DNA from: Spirochaetales bacterium
Lineage (GTDB): Bacteria; Spirochaetota; Spirochaetia; SZUA-6; RPPD01
Length of the DNA stretch: 64,000 bases
Direction: 5' to 3'
Assembly (NCBI GenBank): GCA_016930675.1
Contig: JAFGGG010000035.1
Location: 1-64,000 of the forward strand
Shown here: in pieces, positions 51,734 to 60,378 of the stretch
How positions within the stretch are numbered: the stretch's first letter is position 1
How the letters are laid out: the number at the start of each line of letters is the position of its first letter
Program-made: the position numbers and the translations under genes
Notes under the pieces: model-generated
What the model saw: only the letters and a program-made list of their open reading frames with translations
The model's database searches: none
What the model was told of the DNA's origin: nothing

Positions 51734-52309
51734 TCAAAATCCTTTGCGGAAATCAAGTATTGCTTGATTTTTAATCTCAAACTTCTTAAAGATCACCCGG
51801 CAGCCATTCCCCGCCGGACTTTGGGCGCTGATGCCTATGCGAGTGCTGTTTTGAGATCCGTGTGAAAAATGAAGTAAACGCGTCATCTTCCAATCTGCGT
51901 TGTCCGGGGAATAATACAAACCGATGACCTTTTGTTTACGGCTGATTTTTAAAGTGATTGCATCAGCTTCAATCTTTTGTCCGTTACAATCATCACTTTT
52001 TTCATTGGTGACCACACTAACAACCGCAGGATAACCCAAATCGGTATTTTCAAAGGCGAATTTAATCCAATGCTTTCTATCGGCATAAAACAGCACGGCT
52101 CCTGCATCATAGGTGTTTGTAAAATCAGGAAGTATGGTACAGGAAAAAGTAAAATCGCCGCTGATTTCTCTATAGAGGAATGGCGCATTACTCATTGAAT
52201 AATCAGATAACGGGTCTTCAAAATAATCCGTTTTCGCGGGCGCGTGGATGATTATGTGATTGTCTTCAATTGCGTATGTGTCCGGCTTATTCAGCCATTC
52301 TGTAAACAT
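51734..52309 (-). CDS. DUF1349 concanavalin-like protein
   Basis: The 191-residue cytoplasmic protein matches the DUF1349 family: 'DYFEDPLSDYSMSNAPFLYREISGDFTFSCTILPDFTNTYDAGAVLFYADRKHWIKFAFE' and 'VIGLYYSPDNADWKMTRLLHF'. The family has a concanavalin-like jelly-roll fold and is sometimes named as a regulator of enolase, without a firm biochemical role. It converges on the giant-protein gene with an 11-bp gap. No signal peptide, so a carbohydrate-binding role would be intracellular. Confidence 0.82.
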   Translation of the reverse strand: MFTEWLNKPDTYAIEDNHIIIHAPAKTDYFEDPLSDYSMSNAPFLYREISGDFTFSCTILPDFTNTYDAGAVLFYADRKHWIKFAFENTDLGYPAVVSVVTNEKSDDCNGQKIEADAITLKISRKQKVIGLYYSPDNADWKMTRLLHFSHGSQNSTRIGISAQSPAGNGCRVIFKKFEIKNQAILDFRKGF

Positions 52310-52330
52310 TGCTTTTCTCCTTTTGCGGAT

Positions 52331-52963
52331 TCATTCTATTATAGTAACCAGTTTTTGGGATTCGAAAATATCCTGCGGCGCCACCATGTATTCTTCAAAC
52401 GGAATATTATTTCCATATCGCATTTTCAACATCTTTTTTACATGCGGATCATCAATATTATAATCTTTCAATTTTCGCGGTTTGCATAATTTTATTCCAG
52501 CTCCTTTAAAATAGATTTTCCACACAAGTTCGGAGCAGTAAAGTGAATCATCCGCCCATCCGTAATATAAATCGTATGCTTTGCCGTTATAAGATTCCCC
52601 CACGTTTTTCATTTCTTTCAAAATACCGGGCGTAAGATATGTCGTACTGTTTTTCAGCCGTTTTACAACATAATGACTGTTTTTATTTTGCTTTATCCAT
52701 TTGTCCAAAGGTGTGAGTTTTACCGTACCGAGCGCTTCAAATACATAAATAGTATCATTTTCAACATATATTATTCCCACATGATCATATTCAGAATGTG
52801 TAGCTACCTTAATGGCCTTCCCATATTCGGAATCGAGGTCTTGAAAAATAATATCACCGTTTTGTAAAATATTTTCTTGATTACAATGGATAGTCATTAA
52901 AAGGCAAATAATAATTGAGAATAAAATACTCTTTCTCTTGGTAATTTTTTTTAACCTGTTCAT
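52331..52963 (-). CDS. YiiX/NlpC-P60-like cysteine hydrolase, lipoprotein
   Basis: The 210-residue protein has a lipoprotein signal (LLMTIHC). Its fold is of the YiiX/YebB type, a permuted NlpC/P60 papain-like hydrolase. Motifs are 'LQNGDIIFQDLDSEYGKAIKVATHSEYDHVGIIYV' with the catalytic His and 'DDSLYCSELVWKIYFKGAGI' with the catalytic Cys. Family members are thought to cut peptide or lipid amide bonds; the substrate is unknown. It is 5 bp downstream of arfB on the same strand and may be co-transcribed. Confidence 0.85.
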   Translation of the reverse strand: MNRLKKITKRKSILFSIIICLLMTIHCNQENILQNGDIIFQDLDSEYGKAIKVATHSEYDHVGIIYVENDTIYVFEALGTVKLTPLDKWIKQNKNSHYVVKRLKNSTTYLTPGILKEMKNVGESYNGKAYDLYYGWADDSLYCSELVWKIYFKGAGIKLCKPRKLKDYNIDDPHVKKMLKMRYGNNIPFEEYMVAPQDIFESQKLVTIIE

Positions 52964-52968
52964 TCAGA

Positions 52969-53364
52969 TTACTCCGATATAATATTTCTGCGCAGAATTT
53001 TTAATCGTCCCCGTTTTATCTTGCGTTCAAGACGTTTTAGCTGTGAGGTTTTTGTGGGGCGTGAAGGTTTCCGCTTTTTTGGCACAGATAATACGCTTTG
53101 AAGAAGTTCTCGCAGTCTGTTTAAGGCCGCCTGCTTATTCTTTAGATTACTTCTGTGCTGCTGCGCCTTGATGATAACAACTCCGTGTTTTGTGATGCGC
53201 CGATCGGTTAACTGTAGGAGGCGTTTTTTATAAACCTCGGGCATGCAGGAAGCTTTGATATCAAAGCGCAGATGCACCGAGGAGGAGACTTTGTTTACGT
53301 TTTGTCCCCCCGGTCCGCCGGCACGGATGGGAGTTAATTCGATTTCCTTAAAAGGAATGCTCAT
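52969..53364 (-). CDS. arfB: Alternative ribosome-rescue factor ArfB
   Basis: The 131-residue protein has the release-factor catalytic motif GGQ in 'PIRAGGPGGQNVNKVSSSVHLRFD' (about residues 16-30) and the basic C-terminal tail ('KRKPSRPTKTSQLKRLERKIKRGRLKILRRN') that enters the empty mRNA channel. ArfB hydrolyses peptidyl-tRNA on stalled ribosomes. The ATG at 53364 is preferred over 53385 because alignment with the family starts at 'MSIPFKEIELTPIRA'. Only 12 bp separate the ORF-track start from the CoA-disulfide reductase gene upstream. Confidence 0.92.
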   Translation of the reverse strand: MSIPFKEIELTPIRAGGPGGQNVNKVSSSVHLRFDIKASCMPEVYKKRLLQLTDRRITKHGVVIIKAQQHRSNLKNKQAALNRLRELLQSVLSVPKKRKPSRPTKTSQLKRLERKIKRGRLKILRRNIISE

Positions 53365-53397
53365 ATGTTTTGATATATATAACATACTTCTCCGTAC

Positions 53398-55083
53398 TTA
53401 TTCGTTCTTGTTTTCAAATATTCCCGTATGCTCCTGTTCGGCATGTACGGATTTATAAAGTGTATAGCTTCCCGCCAGACTGGCGACACTGGTAAAGCCA
53501 TGCTGAAGCAGGATGCGCAGGGTAAAATATACTGTTTTACCCTGGTAACAATATAGGATCACAGTGCGATCTTTGGGAATTTCCCCAAGCCGCGCTCTTA
53601 TCTCTGAAAAAGGTATGTTTACGGCTCCGGGTATGTGATCCCGCCTGAACTCTTGTTTTGTGCGTATATCTAAAAACAAGGCGTTTTCTTTTTTAAGCTT
53701 GGGCAGCTCTTCCCAAGGAACAACTCTATTCTTTCCCTGCATCTGGTTAATAGCCATCATACCGGCGAGGTTTACCGGGTCTTTGGCCGACGAATAGGGC
53801 GGAGCATAGGCCAGTTCCAGTTCGGCGAGATCGAAAACCGTTCTTCGGTTTTGCAGCATAGCGGCAATTACATCGATTCGTTTGTCCACGCCCTGTTCCC
53901 CGATTATCTGTGCTCCCAAAATGAGGCCTGTTTTTTCTTCATAGAGAAGTTTTAGTTTGAGTTCCGACGCGTCGGGATAGTATTCCGCGCAATGAGCGGG
54001 ACTTAGATAAACCTTATTAAATAGGCGATTTTTGGCTTTCAGTTGTTTTTCATTATTACCGGTCATAGCAACTGTGAGATCGAACACTTTGGCGATAATG
54101 GTTCCGGGGGTGCCTTTGTAGGTTGATTTTGCGCCGCAGATATTATCTGCTATGATCCGTCCCTGTTTATTGGCTGAATTGGCCAAGGGAATAAGCAGGT
54201 TATCGCCTGAAACCGTATCCGTAATTTCAGCGGCGTCGCCTAATGCATAAATGGAGGGATCATTCGTCTGCAGATAATCATTTACCTTAATTCCGCCGTG
54301 TATTCCTAATGTGAGCCCCGCCCGCTTTGCCAGACCTGATTCAGGTTTTATGCCAAGCGCCAATATAACCAGATCGGCTGTGATGCTGCGCCCGCTTTGC
54401 AGCACAACACGTAACGATCCATTCAGATCCTCAAATTTCAGGACTCCGTCATTTAAGAAAAGTTCGGTATGTTGTGTCCGCAGGTGCTGATGAATAAAAG
54501 TGGCCATTTCATAATCGAAAACATTCATTACCTGACGAGCCAATTCGATGATCGAGACCTCAAGTTCAAGCTTATGCAGATTTTCCGCGATTTCCAAGCC
54601 TATAAAACCGGCGCCGATCACCGCTGCCTTTTTCGGCTTTTGTTTTTGGATGTATGTTTTAACGGCATCCATGTCTGAAAGATTTCTCAGAGTAAAGATG
54701 CGCGGATCATCAATCCCCGGCAGCGCAGGGCGAATGGGGGACGCACCGGGCGAGAGCACAAGCTGGGTGTAGCTTTCTTCATAGACAGCATTGGTTGCCA
54801 GATTTTTTACCGTGATGGTTTTCCGTTTTCTGTTGATGGCTGTAACTTCGGATTCCACACGCACTTCAATGTTAAGCTGCCGCTTAAAATATTCCTTGCT
54901 TACAAGCACCAGTTTTTTACGCGAGGTAATCACATCACCGATATAATAGGGAATACCGCAATTGGCGTAAGAGATGTCTTTCCCTTTTTCAAATATTATT
55001 ATGTTGGCTGCTTCGCTGTTGCGCCGCAGCCGGGCCGCGGTGCTCGCTCCTCCCGCGACGCCCCCTACTATTAAAACTTTCAT
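53398..55083 (-). CDS. CoA-disulfide reductase-like flavoprotein with C-terminal rhodanese domain
   Basis: The 561-residue enzyme has an N-terminal FAD site (VLIVGGVAGGASTAARLRR), the single active-site Cys of CoA-disulfide reductases (C42 in 'SYANCGIPYYIGD'), an NAD(P)H site ('AAVIGAGFIGLEIAENL') and 'YALGDAAEI'. The last 100 residues form a rhodanese domain with a candidate active Cys in 'VILYCYQGKT'. CoADR-rhodanese fusions reduce CoA-disulfide, CoA-persulfide or polysulfide and help with sulfur redox balance. It heads a minus-strand run with arfB and the YiiX-like gene. Good length match to the fused family. Confidence 0.9.
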   Translation of the reverse strand: MKVLIVGGVAGGASTAARLRRNSEAANIIIFEKGKDISYANCGIPYYIGDVITSRKKLVLVSKEYFKRQLNIEVRVESEVTAINRKRKTITVKNLATNAVYEESYTQLVLSPGASPIRPALPGIDDPRIFTLRNLSDMDAVKTYIQKQKPKKAAVIGAGFIGLEIAENLHKLELEVSIIELARQVMNVFDYEMATFIHQHLRTQHTELFLNDGVLKFEDLNGSLRVVLQSGRSITADLVILALGIKPESGLAKRAGLTLGIHGGIKVNDYLQTNDPSIYALGDAAEITDTVSGDNLLIPLANSANKQGRIIADNICGAKSTYKGTPGTIIAKVFDLTVAMTGNNEKQLKAKNRLFNKVYLSPAHCAEYYPDASELKLKLLYEEKTGLILGAQIIGEQGVDKRIDVIAAMLQNRRTVFDLAELELAYAPPYSSAKDPVNLAGMMAINQMQGKNRVVPWEELPKLKKENALFLDIRTKQEFRRDHIPGAVNIPFSEIRARLGEIPKDRTVILYCYQGKTVYFTLRILLQHGFTSVASLAGSYTLYKSVHAEQEHTGIFENKNE

Positions 55084-55148
55084 CCAGTCGTCCTTTTTAA
55101 ATTATAATATAATGATATTGCTATATTAAAAAAAGTGAAAGTTATTAA

Positions 55149-56819
55149 TTAATGGAATTCTTTTAACAGAGTTACACTATTGCCGGCTTTATTGTAACTT
55201 ACTTTATCAAAAACACTGAGCGCCATCATCATGCCTCTACCGTGGGCCTTTATTTCTTTGGACGGTTGTTTTGTTTTTTGGTAAGCCTTTTTGAAATCAA
55301 ATCCCTTGCCCTGATCGGTAATCCGGTAGATTACCTTTGTGGGTGAAAGAGAATATTCCACAATTATCCTTTTATGCTGATATTCCGGCTGGTTTTGTCT
55401 TTCACGGATAAACAGGAAATAATTATCTTCCACCAGTGCTTTCGATTTTTCTTCGTAACTAATATTCAGGTTGCCGTGTTCCACGGCGTTTATAAGCATT
55501 TCCCGTAGGCCCATCCGGATCTCTCTTGTGCTTTGAGTCGGCATAAATTTAGGCAGATAATCCACCAGTCTATTGCTTATTTCTTCGATAGTAAGCAGAT
55601 AATTATCGATGACAAAACGGCTGCTTTCGGTTTGAATATATTTCAGGAAAATATCTTCAGGAATAAGGATGGCCTTGCCGATGATTTCGTCACCTTCTTC
55701 CTTCATCAGGTAGTTAAAGGACAGATCATATGTTTTCGGTTCGGTTGACAAGAAGGTCCTTAGTTTGGCCTTCAACGACACCGGTTTTTTAGTCTGTTTC
55801 AGTGTTTTCAGTTTATCTTTAATAAAACTTGTTAAAAAATCTTTGTTATCATTTTCCAGATACACGATGTCAAAGAAGTTTGTTTTTTGTAACGTCTCAG
55901 TTTTAAGATCAAGTTTTCGGAGGGCCTGGTTGTTGGCATGGATGAAATTGTAATTTTCATTAAGGGAAAATATGCAGTCGCGCGTACCTTCGGCCAAGAT
56001 CTTATATTTTTTTTCGGAAAGTACGATTTTTTCATTGGCCTTTTCAATTTCCTTGGAAACCTGGATGAATCTTCTGGTTATTCCCGACATAAGGATCAAC
56101 ACCATGAAGGTAAGGCCGAAAGAGAAACGGGAAAAGTCGATACCGGCGAAAGGATCAAAATGTGTATGAAAGTAAACAAAAAGAATATCTATAACCGCGC
56201 CGTAGATGGCGAAAAACATGCCGATGGCGACGGGAATCAGATCTTTTCTTTTGTATTTGATGAGATCTATGGTTATGCAGATCATACCATAAAGAATAAG
56301 CGCGCCCACAAGCATGTCACGCACAGAGTAAAGTACGCCCTCCTGACCTCTCGGATAATCGACCTGAGACTTTAATTTCAAATAAGTGTCGCTGTGTTTT
56401 GTCATGGATATAAATAAATCCGGATTAACAAAGGCGATGGTGGTAAAAACAGCAGCGATAACAAATCCGATAATGGCAATTACATAATTAACTTTTTTCC
56501 AGGTTTTATTTAGTTTGAGCAAATAAGCGATGAGAAAGGGAAAAGAGAATAAAAAATATAGTGCTCCCAGCTGTTCTATCCGGTGGAACTGTAAACCTGC
56601 CGGTCTGTTAACAAGCCAGGCTCCCCATACGTTTATTATCATCTCGCTGGCTACGAAAAGCAGTGAGGTAAAACCGAATAATGAAATAGCGGTATAGAGC
56701 CGGGATTTATACTGTATAGCCAGGTACAGGAAGAGCAGAAGACCGCCTAACAATAATCCCGTACAAACAGCGGGCAGTAATAATTGTAATACGCTTAACG
56801 GTTCATTAAATTCAGGCAT
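55149..56819 (-). CDS. Seven-TM, PAS and HATPase signalling kinase lacking HisKA
   Basis: The 556-residue protein has about seven N-terminal TM helices (1-245), a short coiled coil, a PAS domain (about 260-370: 'KYKILAEGTRDCIFSLNENYNFIHANNQALRKL') and a C-terminal HATPase domain of the anti-sigma/SpoIIAB type (about 430-556: 'GLREMLINAVEHGNLNISY', 'YRITDQGKGFDF', 'GRGMMMALSVFDKVSYNKAGNSVTLLKEF'). No histidine phosphorylation box is seen, so it should act as a serine/threonine kinase of an anti-anti-sigma (STAS) factor rather than as a histidine kinase. No STAS partner lies nearby. Seems monocistronic. Confidence 0.8.
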   Translation of the reverse strand: MPEFNEPLSVLQLLLPAVCTGLLLGGLLLFLYLAIQYKSRLYTAISLFGFTSLLFVASEMIINVWGAWLVNRPAGLQFHRIEQLGALYFLFSFPFLIAYLLKLNKTWKKVNYVIAIIGFVIAAVFTTIAFVNPDLFISMTKHSDTYLKLKSQVDYPRGQEGVLYSVRDMLVGALILYGMICITIDLIKYKRKDLIPVAIGMFFAIYGAVIDILFVYFHTHFDPFAGIDFSRFSFGLTFMVLILMSGITRRFIQVSKEIEKANEKIVLSEKKYKILAEGTRDCIFSLNENYNFIHANNQALRKLDLKTETLQKTNFFDIVYLENDNKDFLTSFIKDKLKTLKQTKKPVSLKAKLRTFLSTEPKTYDLSFNYLMKEEGDEIIGKAILIPEDIFLKYIQTESSRFVIDNYLLTIEEISNRLVDYLPKFMPTQSTREIRMGLREMLINAVEHGNLNISYEEKSKALVEDNYFLFIRERQNQPEYQHKRIIVEYSLSPTKVIYRITDQGKGFDFKKAYQKTKQPSKEIKAHGRGMMMALSVFDKVSYNKAGNSVTLLKEFH

Positions 56820-56901
56820 AACTTTACAATTGAATATTATAAGAAATTAATTTGGATTGTACACAACTTTTTTATGTGTTTATTGAAATTTTAAGATCGA
56901 A

Positions 56902-57348
56902 TCAGGTTTTTAATTCATTTTGGGCTGCCGCACGGACATCATTTACAGTTACGGCAAAATGCAGTCTTTTACCGGCGAGTTCATGATTCATATCAACCCG
57001 TACTCTGTCAGCTGCGATTTCTTTGATCGTAATTATTTTTTCTCCCTGGTTAGTGTTTGCCCTGAGTTTCATTCCCGTTTCAAGGTCGGCAATGTCCTTA
57101 AACTTGTCTTTTGACACACTGAAAACAAGTGAGTTATCGTATTCACCGTACGCATCGCCTGGTTCCACGGTAATGTCAAGCTTGGCGCCCTTTTGTTTTC
57201 CTTCCAGCGCCCGTTCCAGTCCCGGAATTAAAAAGCCATTTCCGTGAAGATAAGACAAGCCCTTGTCGGTCGAACTGTCCAGCACTTCGCCCCTATCATC
57301 CTTGAGCGTATAATCTATTGTGACTACTTTATCTTTTGATATAACCAT
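56902..57348 (-). CDS. slyD: FKBP-type peptidyl-prolyl isomerase, SlyD-like
   Basis: The 148-residue protein has the SlyD layout. The FKBP part 'VVTIDYTLKDDRGEVLDSS' and 'YLHGNGFLIPGLERALEGKQKGAKLDITVEPGDAYGEYD' is interrupted by an insert-in-flap domain ('VSKDKFKDIADLETGMKLRANTNQGEKIITIKEIAADRVRVDMNHELAGKRLHFAV'). It catalyses proline isomerisation and chaperones folding in the cytoplasm. The His/Cys-rich metal-binding tail of the E. coli protein is absent. Start supported by AAAGGAGATGG. Confidence 0.9.
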   Translation of the reverse strand: MVISKDKVVTIDYTLKDDRGEVLDSSTDKGLSYLHGNGFLIPGLERALEGKQKGAKLDITVEPGDAYGEYDNSLVFSVSKDKFKDIADLETGMKLRANTNQGEKIITIKEIAADRVRVDMNHELAGKRLHFAVTVNDVRAAAQNELKT

Positions 57349-57391
57349 TCCATCTCCTTTCTTTAAAAATTGGTTTTATGCGTATGCTTTA

Positions 57392-57676
57392 CTAATAACT
57401 TCGATAATTTTGACGCGGCCCCCTGTTTCTGTTTTCCCTGGCTTCATCTATTCTTAGCACCTTCCCGTTCAACTCACGCCCGTTTAAAGTGGATATCGCG
57501 TTTTTTGCTTCCTTGGAAGTTTCCATTTCAATAAAAGCAAATCCTCTTGATTTACCGGTATAGGCATCGGTAATTATTTTGACGGAAGCAATTGTGCCGC
57601 ATTCTTTAAACAACTCTCTCAATTCATCATCTGTGGTTTCATAACTTAAATTCCCTACATAGACTTTGTTAGCCAT
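57392..57676 (-). CDS. RRM-type RNA-binding protein
   Basis: A single RNA-recognition motif of about 85 residues with RNP2 'KVYVGNLSY' and RNP1 'KSRGFAFIEM', then a short Arg/Asn tail (NRNRGPRQNYRSY). The ATG at 57676 is preferred because AAAAGGAGTGTTAA precedes it, giving 94 residues. Such small RRM proteins are found in cyanobacteria and spirochaetes and are often cold- or stress-induced mRNA chaperones. It lies 43 bp upstream of slyD on the same strand, a plausible stress-related pair. Confidence 0.92.
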   Translation of the reverse strand: MANKVYVGNLSYETTDDELRELFKECGTIASVKIITDAYTGKSRGFAFIEMETSKEAKNAISTLNGRELNGKVLRIDEARENRNRGPRQNYRSY

Positions 57677-58026
57677 ATTTAACACTCCTTTTTGCATAAT
57701 TAGTGCATGTGGTAATATTTTACTGATTTGATCTCAAATAGTGGGGGATAATATTGGCAAGTAATTTAGAAATGACCTTAAATTGTTTTTAATTCACCTG
57801 CTTCATTATGAGCGCACTTTATATTTTAAAACCAAAGCAATAGTCTCTTATAGTATACTACTTATCTGTGCCTTATACAAGGCGGTTTTTTTTCTCATTA
57901 TGGGCTGTTTTTATCAACACAGCTTATATTTTTTAAGTTTGACTCCTTTTAAAAAATCGATATCATTTAAAGAGAGGCGCATCACGTAATTTCCAAATGC
58001 AGTATCTGCAATGGAGGAGGTGGATT
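57677..58026. other. Intergenic region between the divergent RRM and small lipoprotein genes
   Basis: No gene was accepted in these roughly 350 bp. The 68-codon open frame at 57783-57989 has no recognisable features. The left part presumably holds the promoter and 5' leader of the RRM gene, and the right part that of the lipoprotein gene. No clear hairpin or riboswitch was identified by eye. Confidence 0.5.
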
Positions 58027-58317
58027 ATGCAATATAAAACAGTTCTGATTTTAACCATAACAATGGCCTTGTATAGCATGAGCTGCGGCGAACCTCCTCA
58101 AAAGGAAACAGAAACTCAGGAAAAAGATGTGAGATATATCTCAAGAGAACTATCTGCAGAGGAGAGAACACAATTAAAAGAGGAAATAAAAAAAGAGGTG
58201 GTTGAAGAACTGTTGGAGGAACTCAACCGTCCGGCGACCAGACAGACCAAGACGGAAATTAAAAAATTGAGAGAGATTATTGAAGAATTAAAAAAACAAG
58301 AGGATTATGAACCCTAA
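58027..58317 (+). CDS. Small coiled-coil lipoprotein
   Basis: The ATG at 58027 is chosen because GGAGGAGGTGGATT precedes it; the ORF-track start at 57997 would add ten implausible residues. The product is 96 residues with a lipobox (LYSMSC) and then a charged coiled coil ('LSAEERTQLKEEIKKEVVEELLEELNRP', 'KKLREIIEELKKQE'). It lies 55 bp before the LysM protein gene and is probably co-transcribed. A peptidoglycan- or partner-binding spacer role is possible but not shown. Confidence 0.75.
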   Translation: MQYKTVLILTITMALYSMSCGEPPQKETETQEKDVRYISRELSAEERTQLKEEIKKEVVEELLEELNRPATRQTKTEIKKLREIIEELKKQEDYEP

Positions 58318-58372
58318 GCAGCGTATAAGTCCATTGAAGGTAAATTTGTAGCGTGGGTACAAGGATGATGAT

Positions 58373-60370
58373 ATGAAACTGCAATATATAATGTTTATTG
58401 TCTTATGCGGTTGGCTGATACTTTTCAATATGTTTGCTCAGGATACACTGACCTACACAGTAAAAAAGGGGGATACGCTTGAGAGTATCGCCATAGAGGT
58501 ATACGGGAACCTGCCTTATAGTGAAAGCGAGCCTTTTGATAACCGTTTCCGGAGTATTTTGATATTTAACGAGAATAAAAAGCGATTGGGGCTTTCCATA
58601 ACATTTGAAGACTATGACTGGAATCCCGTGGTGAAGCTGGAACCGAATTGGGAGCTGATTATCCCTGTTTGTACTCAAGGGTATCCCGGCAAACCTGAAC
58701 TCAAGCACATGCTGGAAAAAGAGATGATAGCCGTAAAATTGGAGATCAGGAGTGGCAATGAGGCGGTTCAGCTTGAAAAAATAAAAAACAGTACCACGGA
58801 TAACGTGAGAAAAATTATTTTTGCAGGGAATGAAAACAATGATTATATATTGGAACAAGTTTTTTATGAAAAAACCCCTTATCCACTGTCGGATGGAGCA
58901 GTATTACCGCAATTACACAGCGCCCGATATAATTTTTTCGTATGGCAGATTATTGAGCATCCGGATGCCAAGAAAACCGTATTCCTTTTTCCTGATACGG
59001 GGATAAATTTGGATGGAGCTGTCAGTAAACTCCTGATCATGAATGAAATCGCGGACGCCAACTATAATAAGCAGCTGGTCGTGCTGCTTGAATTATTGGA
59101 TAATGTAAACGATAAGAACCTTATTAGCCGGTTCTATGATCTTAGGGGGAAAAAAACAGATTGTGATTTTTCAAGAATTGTGTCCTCCCCGTGTGCCGAA
59201 ACCTCAAACAATGAAAAAACGCGGGCCGCTATGAGCTGTTCAATGGCGCTTTTCTATCAAAATTCAGCGATCAAAGTATCGGGGGCTGAAGACAGCAACG
59301 AGATTGAAGAATACGTGGACCGGAAAGGCGGAGTAGAAAAAGAAATTGAAGAAAATTACAGAAAATACCGGCAGGCGCAGTTAAAAGAATTTTATGAATT
59401 CTATTACCTCAGGACAGAACTGTTTTTGCGGAGAATAGAGGATGATATAATTGATTCGGCTTTGAAAAGGGGTATTACCGATGCAAAGCGGGCTTCACAA
59501 ATAAATTCTTTGCAGCTTGAATTCGCCAGGCTGTTTTTAAGTGAGGAGTATCTGGATATTCTGCTGGCAAAATATGAAGATAAAAGGATTGAAAAGATCC
59601 TGTCGGCAATCGATGAGATCTGCGGTTCACATACCATAACACGGTATAATCTCTATAAACAGGATATTATGCAGAGTTGGGAGACACATGCTTCAGCTGA
59701 AGTTCTCAAACAGCTTGATGATTACAAACAAAAGCTTTTAAGAGAAGGCAAGGCCGAGCTGCTGTTAAAAAGGGATGAAATAATCGCGGGCTCTTTTGCC
59801 GCTCTGGAAGATGGTGCTGTTGGAATCTGTGAATTGGGAGTAGATCATGTCTATAATCAGATTGAATTATGCATGATGAATAAGGAGTACAACCTGGTTG
59901 TTTTCTATCATCCCGGGATTAACGCTCTTGATCGGAATTACCCTCAAGCGCAGAATCCCCAAATGCATGAACAGGTAATGGCGCAGAACCGTCTTGCTGA
60001 CAGTTATTTTAACGAGCTTAAACTGCCTGACGGTTTTGAGGCCGCCACCGAAGCGGAAGTGAAGCAATTGCGTTTTTTACGAGAAAAATATATTCTCTTT
60101 CGGGCCTTACCGGTTGAGAATGATATCCTGAACCAAAAAAAGAGTGTGATTGAGATCCGGAGAATACCATCCCAGGGGGAACTGGTAAGGCTGGCGACCT
60201 CGGCGGCCGACGGGACTATCAGCCAGGCATATTATTTTTTTCCCAAAAAGAATAATGAAGAATCAGACAAAAGCTATGCGGAACTGTTTTCCGCGACCGA
60301 TATTACTGAGCAGGGAAAAAAGCTTTTACGAAAATTTACTGAACTGTCAAACGCGGCTAAAGATCTTTAG
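58373..60370 (+). CDS. Secreted LysM-domain protein
   Basis: The 665-residue protein has a signal peptide ending at 'LFNMFAQ' and then one LysM domain (about 24-100: 'LTYTVKKGDTLESIAIEVYGN', 'WELIIPV'), which binds peptidoglycan. The rest is a long mainly helical region with no recognised domain ('YRKYRQAQLKEFYEFYYLRTELFLRRIEDDIID'). It is probably an envelope protein attached to the cell wall. The upstream coiled-coil lipoprotein gene may be its partner. It ends 8 bp before the convergent barrel-protein gene. Confidence 0.78.
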   Translation: MKLQYIMFIVLCGWLILFNMFAQDTLTYTVKKGDTLESIAIEVYGNLPYSESEPFDNRFRSILIFNENKKRLGLSITFEDYDWNPVVKLEPNWELIIPVCTQGYPGKPELKHMLEKEMIAVKLEIRSGNEAVQLEKIKNSTTDNVRKIIFAGNENNDYILEQVFYEKTPYPLSDGAVLPQLHSARYNFFVWQIIEHPDAKKTVFLFPDTGINLDGAVSKLLIMNEIADANYNKQLVVLLELLDNVNDKNLISRFYDLRGKKTDCDFSRIVSSPCAETSNNEKTRAAMSCSMALFYQNSAIKVSGAEDSNEIEEYVDRKGGVEKEIEENYRKYRQAQLKEFYEFYYLRTELFLRRIEDDIIDSALKRGITDAKRASQINSLQLEFARLFLSEEYLDILLAKYEDKRIEKILSAIDEICGSHTITRYNLYKQDIMQSWETHASAEVLKQLDDYKQKLLREGKAELLLKRDEIIAGSFAALEDGAVGICELGVDHVYNQIELCMMNKEYNLVVFYHPGINALDRNYPQAQNPQMHEQVMAQNRLADSYFNELKLPDGFEAATEAEVKQLRFLREKYILFRALPVENDILNQKKSVIEIRRIPSQGELVRLATSAADGTISQAYYFFPKKNNEESDKSYAELFSATDITEQGKKLLRKFTELSNAAKDL

Positions 60371-60378
60371 CGCCGTTT

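Noticed and set aside
57783-57989. 68-codon plus-strand ORF in the RRM-lipoprotein intergenic region
   Set aside because: No convincing ribosome binding site, no domain or signal features consistent with a real gene, and AT-rich intergenic composition.
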